Positions 59,285 to 64,000 of a stretch of 64,000 nt of DNA are shown here, one piece after another. The notes under the pieces are model-generated. The model did not search any database and was not told the origin of the DNA. It was given only the letters and a program-made list of their open reading frames with translations. Location: the NCBI RefSeq assembly GCF_004011695.2, contig NC_082424.1:868001-932000 (forward strand). Reading direction: 5' to 3'. The stretch's first letter is position 1. Every line of letters begins with the position of its first letter. A program made the translations under genes and the position numbers. The DNA comes from Ascochyta rabiei. Lineage: Eukaryota > Ascomycota > Dothideomycetes > Pleosporales > Didymellaceae.

Positions 59285-60690
59285 ATGCAGACTAGACAAT
59301 AGAGATAACAAGTAAGCTAGTCTAAAAGCGGTTAACCCTTAGGTACACTACTGCCCTCTAGATTTATTATTAAGGAAGACTCTACTACTACTTACATCTA
59401 AAGCTAACCTCCTTCTGCTAAAGGAGACGCTGTAGAGAACTCTAGTCTAGCTAAAGGTAGAGTAAATAAGCAGAGACTAGGAGGATAGTTACTAACTCCT
59501 TCTAGGCTATAAACACCTATAATAGTCTAGAACGCTACACCATATTCTCTAATAGACTAAGAACTAGCAGACCTTTGTAATTATTTAAAAAGAACCTAGA
59601 GGCAAAGTAAGATTAATTAACTCTGTTAATTAAGGGCTAAATATAAGTTAGCAGACATATTAGTACTCCCTCTAACCTTAACTCTACTTAGGACCCTTAC
59701 AACAACATCCTTAGGCCTATTAGGTAACCTTCTAAAGCTAGATCTACTATAAAGATATAATAAGAAGTTAAGAGCAGAATATAACTACTAGAAACGTAAC
59801 TATAAATTATATTTCCTATGCTTACTAATTAACTTTACAAAGGAGAGCTAGAAGGTGGATTTTAGGACAATGTACCTTTCTAAGCTACTTAAGACTTTAT
59901 AGAAATCCTATTACATAATAGAACAGACTAGTTCTCTATCCTAGCTACCTACCTAGAAAATACTAAAAGCTGTTATGTTAAATGCCCTAGGAACGCTGTT
60001 AGAACAAAAACAATAAGCCTATAAGACTCTTAAGAGAATCTAATAGAAGCTAAATTAGTTACCTATAGATTTGCTAGATGCCCTTTAACCCTTATAGGAA
60101 GAACTAGGCTTAGCTTAAACTCTAGAACTCTAAGTAATAGAGTATATCTCGTCTCTACGTAAAGACATTTAGAGAGATCTATTTCTACTCCCTATTAATA
60201 GACGCAGTAACCTTCTAATAGTAGAAGAACATACAAATGTTATCTACTGCAGAAAGAACCTAGACAAAGAATTAAAGGCTACTTCTGCAAAGAGGTGGCT
60301 ACAAAAGGCTAGTAACAAGAGAGAAGAGGCAGAGGAATTAGAAAAACCCCTAAAGAAATAAAAATAGGCTAATAGAGGCTATAACAGGCTGTCTATATAT
60401 AGAACTACTAGCACCTAAGATAAGAGTAAGGGTTAGACCTGTTACAACTATAGAAAGTTAGTTATACTGCAGCTAAGTGCTAAAGCCCTCTAAAGAATAA
60501 GGGTGACACAGCTAACTAGAAGGACACCTTAGTGGAATCTAAGAAAGGCTTAAACACTAATTTAGGAAAAGGGAAAGGGTAGAAAGACTAATCTTATACC
60601 TTTCTACCTACATTACATTAAACTAAGAAATAAGAGACTTAGGGAAATTAAGGGAAGCCCTTTACTCTTATCTCTCTTAGTTATTAACTA
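59285..60690 (+). pseudogene. Gypsy H gag
   Basis: The frame begins MQTRQ at 59285. It continues with a helical capsid-like part (LPLTLTLLRTLTTTSLGLLGNLLKLDLL near 59675-59750) and then a charged region (LDKELKATSAKRWLQKASNKREEAEELEKPLKK near 60260-60360). Near 60438-60480 TCYNYRKL followed by TAAKC in a shifted frame marks a CCHC zinc knuckle broken by one Cys-to-Tyr change and a one-base indel. Stops are fewer than in the other elements. Gag would package the element RNA. It lies upstream of and in line with pol. Confidence 0.7.
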
Positions 60691-60699
60691 TACAGTATA

Positions 60700-63600
60700 C
60701 AGTTTAATCCTCTAAGCCTATAGAAGCTATAATTAATAGAGGTTTCTAGCTAAACTTAATGTTAGCTACTCTAGCAAAGGAACAGGATCTCTAAGTAGAC
60801 CCCTTACCTAAGCTACTAGCTAAGGGCGTAGATAGGGGTAAATTAACAGTATATAGTACAATAACAGTAGATATAACTATTACTAATTTACATAGGTATA
60901 AAGAGACCTATTAAGTACTATTTATAGTAACAGACCTCTAAAGATACTTAGTGTACTTAGGTCTACCCTAGATTAATATAATTAATCTAAGGATTAGCTA
61001 CGCTACTAGACGCATGCTCTTTTAGAGGAATAAGGATAATAAGGTTATCCTGTTTACTAAAGTAGCTATAGAAGACGCTAAGCAGTTTAAGAGTAGTATA
61101 AGAGAACCTAATACAGACGTCTACGCGTACCTTATTAACTTTATAGGCTATAGAGGACTAGAAGATAATACTATAAGTTATTTACCTTTAGAATATACAT
61201 AGTTTATAGATATAGGCTTAGAAGAGGACTCTAAAACTCTTCTAGAGTATAGCTACCACAACCTGTCTATAACTCTAACACCTAATAGTATTCTACCTTA
61301 CTAGCTATTATACAATCTCTCTGTAACTAAACTAGAAATACTTTAAAACTATCTTTAGAAGTATATAGTAAGAGGATAGATACGTTACTTAAAGTCTTTA
61401 GTAGGGGCACCTATACTCTTTATAAAGAAGAAAGATAGCAGCCTAAGACTTTACGTTAACTATTAGGGCCTTGACAAGGTTATAGTTAAGAACTAGCACC
61501 TACTACCTCTAATTACAGAGTTACTAGAGAGGCTCTCTTAAGCAAGGTATTTTACTAAGCTTAATGTAAGAGAGGCCTACTATAGGATTTGTATTGCAGA
61601 AGGAGATAAGTAGAAGACTACTTTCTATACTAGATATAGACACTATAAGTATATAGTTATACCTTTTAGCCTAACTAATACCTCTACCTAGTTTTAAGTA
61701 TATATTAACTATACTCTTATAGGACTAGTTAATATATATTATAATATCTATTTAGATAATATTCTAATCTACTTAGAGATAAAAGAAACCTATATACAGT
61801 ATGTAAAGGATATACTATAGAGACTACGTAAGTCTAAGCTATATATTAAACTTAGTAAGTATAAGTAGTATACTTCACGTATAGAGTATCTTAGATACGT
61901 AATTAGCCCTAAAGGAGTTAGTATTAACCTAGAACAGGTAAAAACAATCTAGGAGTAGCTACAACTATAAACAGTCTAGGATATTTAAGTATTTATTAGC
62001 TTTATAAACTACTATTAACAATTTATCTACAGTTTCTCTAAATTAGCTTTACTATTAACTAAGATAACCTACAAAACCCTAGGAGCCGCTAGGGGAGGTC
62101 CGGCAATAGGAAGAGAGGAAAGCTAGAAAATTAACATTAGCGAAAAAGGCAGATCTACTTTCTAGAAACTTAAAGATGCTTTTACCTAAGTACCTATACT
62201 CTCCTACTTTAATCCTTATAAGAAAACAAGAGTAGAGGTAGATATATTAGATAGCGTAATCTTAGGTATACTAAGTTAATATGTACTAGAAGATATTAGA
62301 GCAGGTTAATAGAGGCTAATTAGTTTCTTTTCTTATAAATTAATCTAAGTAGAATACAATTACAATACTTATAACAAAGAACTACTAGCTATTATTAAGA
62401 GCCTAGAATACTATCGCTACTACCTTAAAGGCATACACTTTAAGGTCCTTACAGACTATAAGAACTTAAAGTAGTTTATAGAGAATAAAACCCTTAACTA
62501 TTACTAGGTTTAATCCTATCTAGCCCTAACTTAGTTTAATTTTATCCTTACATATTAACTAGGGACTACTAATCCTATAGATAGACCTTTAAGGTAACTA
62601 GACTATAGAGTAGAGACAGAGAAACCTTTGTTAAAGTATAACGAAGCCTTTGTTTAGCCTCTTTAAGACTTACTTACCTCTTAAGGAAAGAATAATGTCC
62701 TAGTGTTAGCTGTTATAATATAGGCATCCTAAAGGTCTAAAGAACAATTAGAAGTTATTAAAGCCCTCTAGAATTTCTAAGTAAAGGAAAGTACTATAAC
62801 TAGGGACCTACATAACTATAAGAAAGAATCTATAGTTAAACTAGACTTAGAGGTAACCTCTAAGGGATACAATAGCGAAACAGACTAGAATAGGCTAGAA
62901 TAGCCTGTTGTAGGTAATAAGAGGTTAAAGCACTTAACTACTCCTAAGGAAAAGTCTAAGGCGCTCTAAGAATGCCATAACAATCTACTTAGAGGATATT
63001 TTAGAGGCAAGAAGACAATAGAAAAGCTATAACACTACTATAAGTAGAAAGGAATAAGAAAAGATATAAGAGACTACTATAAGAACTACCTAGTATATAA
63101 GAAGTTAACGCTAGTACGTTACAAGCTATACAGTCTCCTAGCACCCTTATCTCCTCTAAACGCAGCCTAGGAAGAGGTTACTATAGATTTTATTATAGAA
63201 TTACCTCTAAGTTACTTAGGCTACTAGGTATACAACGCTATCTTAGTTGTAGTCTGTAGACTTACTAAAATAGCTTACTACATCCTAGCTAGAGCTAATT
63301 AGAACAGCACAGACCTAGCTTAATCCTAGATAAGAGAAGAAATACGCTTATATAGTGTCCTAAAGAGGATAATCTTAGATAGGGGCCTACTTATAGCAGC
63401 TAAACACTAGGACACTTTCTAATACTACTTAAACTTAAGGAGGATATTAACTTCTACTTATTATCTACAGACAGATAGGCAGACTAAAAGACAGAATTAG
63501 ACACTTAAATAGTACCTACAGTGCTATTATTACCTAGAATAAGATAATTAGAGCCTATAGGTATTAGTTATAGAGTTTATATATAATAATAGTATATATA

Positions 63601-64000
63601 TAACTATAGGCACTACGCCCTTTAGAGTATACTATAGCATAGATCCTATTAGTCCTAACTAGCCTAGTATGCCTTATAGCGTTAGGGAATTACCTCTAGA
63701 GGCATAAGTAGCTAGTAAGGTTATTACTTTGCAATAAGAATGTAAGAAGAAAATTATTACTGTAAATAAATACTAGAAATTATATATAGATAAGAAACGC
63801 TTAGCACATACGTTTAAAATAGGTAATTAAGTAATAGTATTAAATTAGTACATTAGGTTAATAAGGCCTAAGAAAAAGCTTAACTAGAGGTACCTAGGCC
63901 TAGGTTGCATAGTAGACTCGTATAGTCTAACAGCATTTAAAGTTTACCTTCTAGGCCTATAGAGCGTATATCTAGTCTTTTATACGTTATTACTAGAGCT
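60700..64000 (+). pseudogene. Gypsy H pol, running off the window
   Basis: A protease-like stretch (60830-61000) is followed by reverse transcriptase (APILFIKKKDSSLRLYVNY near 61408; IPFGLTNT near 61665; palm YLDN at 61749-61760 for YLDD). RNase H follows (YNTYNKELLAIIKSLEYYRYYLKGIHFKVLTDYKNLK near 62350-62470). In integrase the zinc-binding region has Cys changed to Tyr (YYKNYLVYKK), the core has VTIDFIIELP near 63180 and IILDRGLL near 63370, and TKRQN near 63480 has Lys where the catalytic Glu of TERQN is expected. The C-terminal part (FKIGNQVIVLN, RYLGLGCIVDSYSLTAFKVYL) reaches the window edge. Nearly all stops are TAG or TAA at Gln positions. Confidence 0.88.

Noticed and set aside
62080..62150. 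GC-rich patch (GGAGCCGCTAGGGGAGG) as a foreign insertion in Gypsy H
   Set aside because: It stays in frame within the linker between reverse transcriptase and RNase H, where some fungal Gypsy families carry an extra loop. No duplication flanks it.
1..64000. Reassigned genetic code (TAG and TAA read as Gln)
   Set aside because: Gln-type stops are frequent, but Trp-type stops (TGG to TAG), frameshifts and lost catalytic residues occur as well, and CAA/CAG codons are still present. Mutation by RIP explains all of these together.
1..64000. tRNA or rRNA genes
   Set aside because: No cloverleaf with A and B boxes or conserved rRNA segment was recognised on either strand. The only tRNA-like match is the Copia primer site.

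Overview
The window looks like a gene-free, AT-rich repeat block from a filamentous ascomycete (Pezizomycotina-type) genome. I see no intact host gene, tRNA or rRNA. Reading across the frequent stops recovers long stretches of transposon protein on both strands. Most of those stops are TAG or TAA standing where CAG or CAA (Gln) or TGG (Trp) is expected, and TpA is very common while CpA and TpG look scarce. That is the signature of repeat-induced point mutation (RIP). The only open frames above about 60 codons are chance survivors inside broken elements.

Layout, left to right. Positions 1-17005 hold a plus-strand Gypsy chromovirus (called F here; its 5' part lies outside the window). It is split by a complete 11.4-kb Gypsy of another family on the minus strand (D, 697-12128, GTAC target duplication) and by a roughly 1.07-kb foldback element (13401-14465, about 11-bp duplication). 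Positions 17006-19189 hold the 3' part of a hAT transposase gene carrying a 438-bp TA-flanked MITE (17451-17888). A second foldback fragment (19445-19708) and an unassigned degraded stretch follow, then the pol of a third Gypsy family on the minus strand (G, about 21990-25745).

Positions 25746-57202 are a second D-family element (D2, minus). It is interrupted from about 33240 to 55098 by Copia elements: fragments A and B on the plus strand and complete C on the minus strand. C in turn contains a solo Copia LTR (45789-46639, opposite orientation) and a complete 7.1-kb relative of F (E, 47465-54590, TTATT duplication). A third D-family fragment (D3, 57203-58568) follows. The right end is the 5' part of a fourth Gypsy (H, gag about 59285-60690, pol 60700 to beyond the edge), the best preserved reading frame here.

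The elements do not cooperate. They form layers of insertion, and the order can be read: E lies inside C, and D lies inside F. All eight reverse transcriptases I could find have lost the second catalytic aspartate, so none can be active on its own. The least explained items are the foldback element with telomere-like G-rich arms, the long coding-like region downstream of pol in D and D2, a roughly 1-kb insertion in one Copia LTR, and an unassigned sequence that recurs at two transposon junctions.
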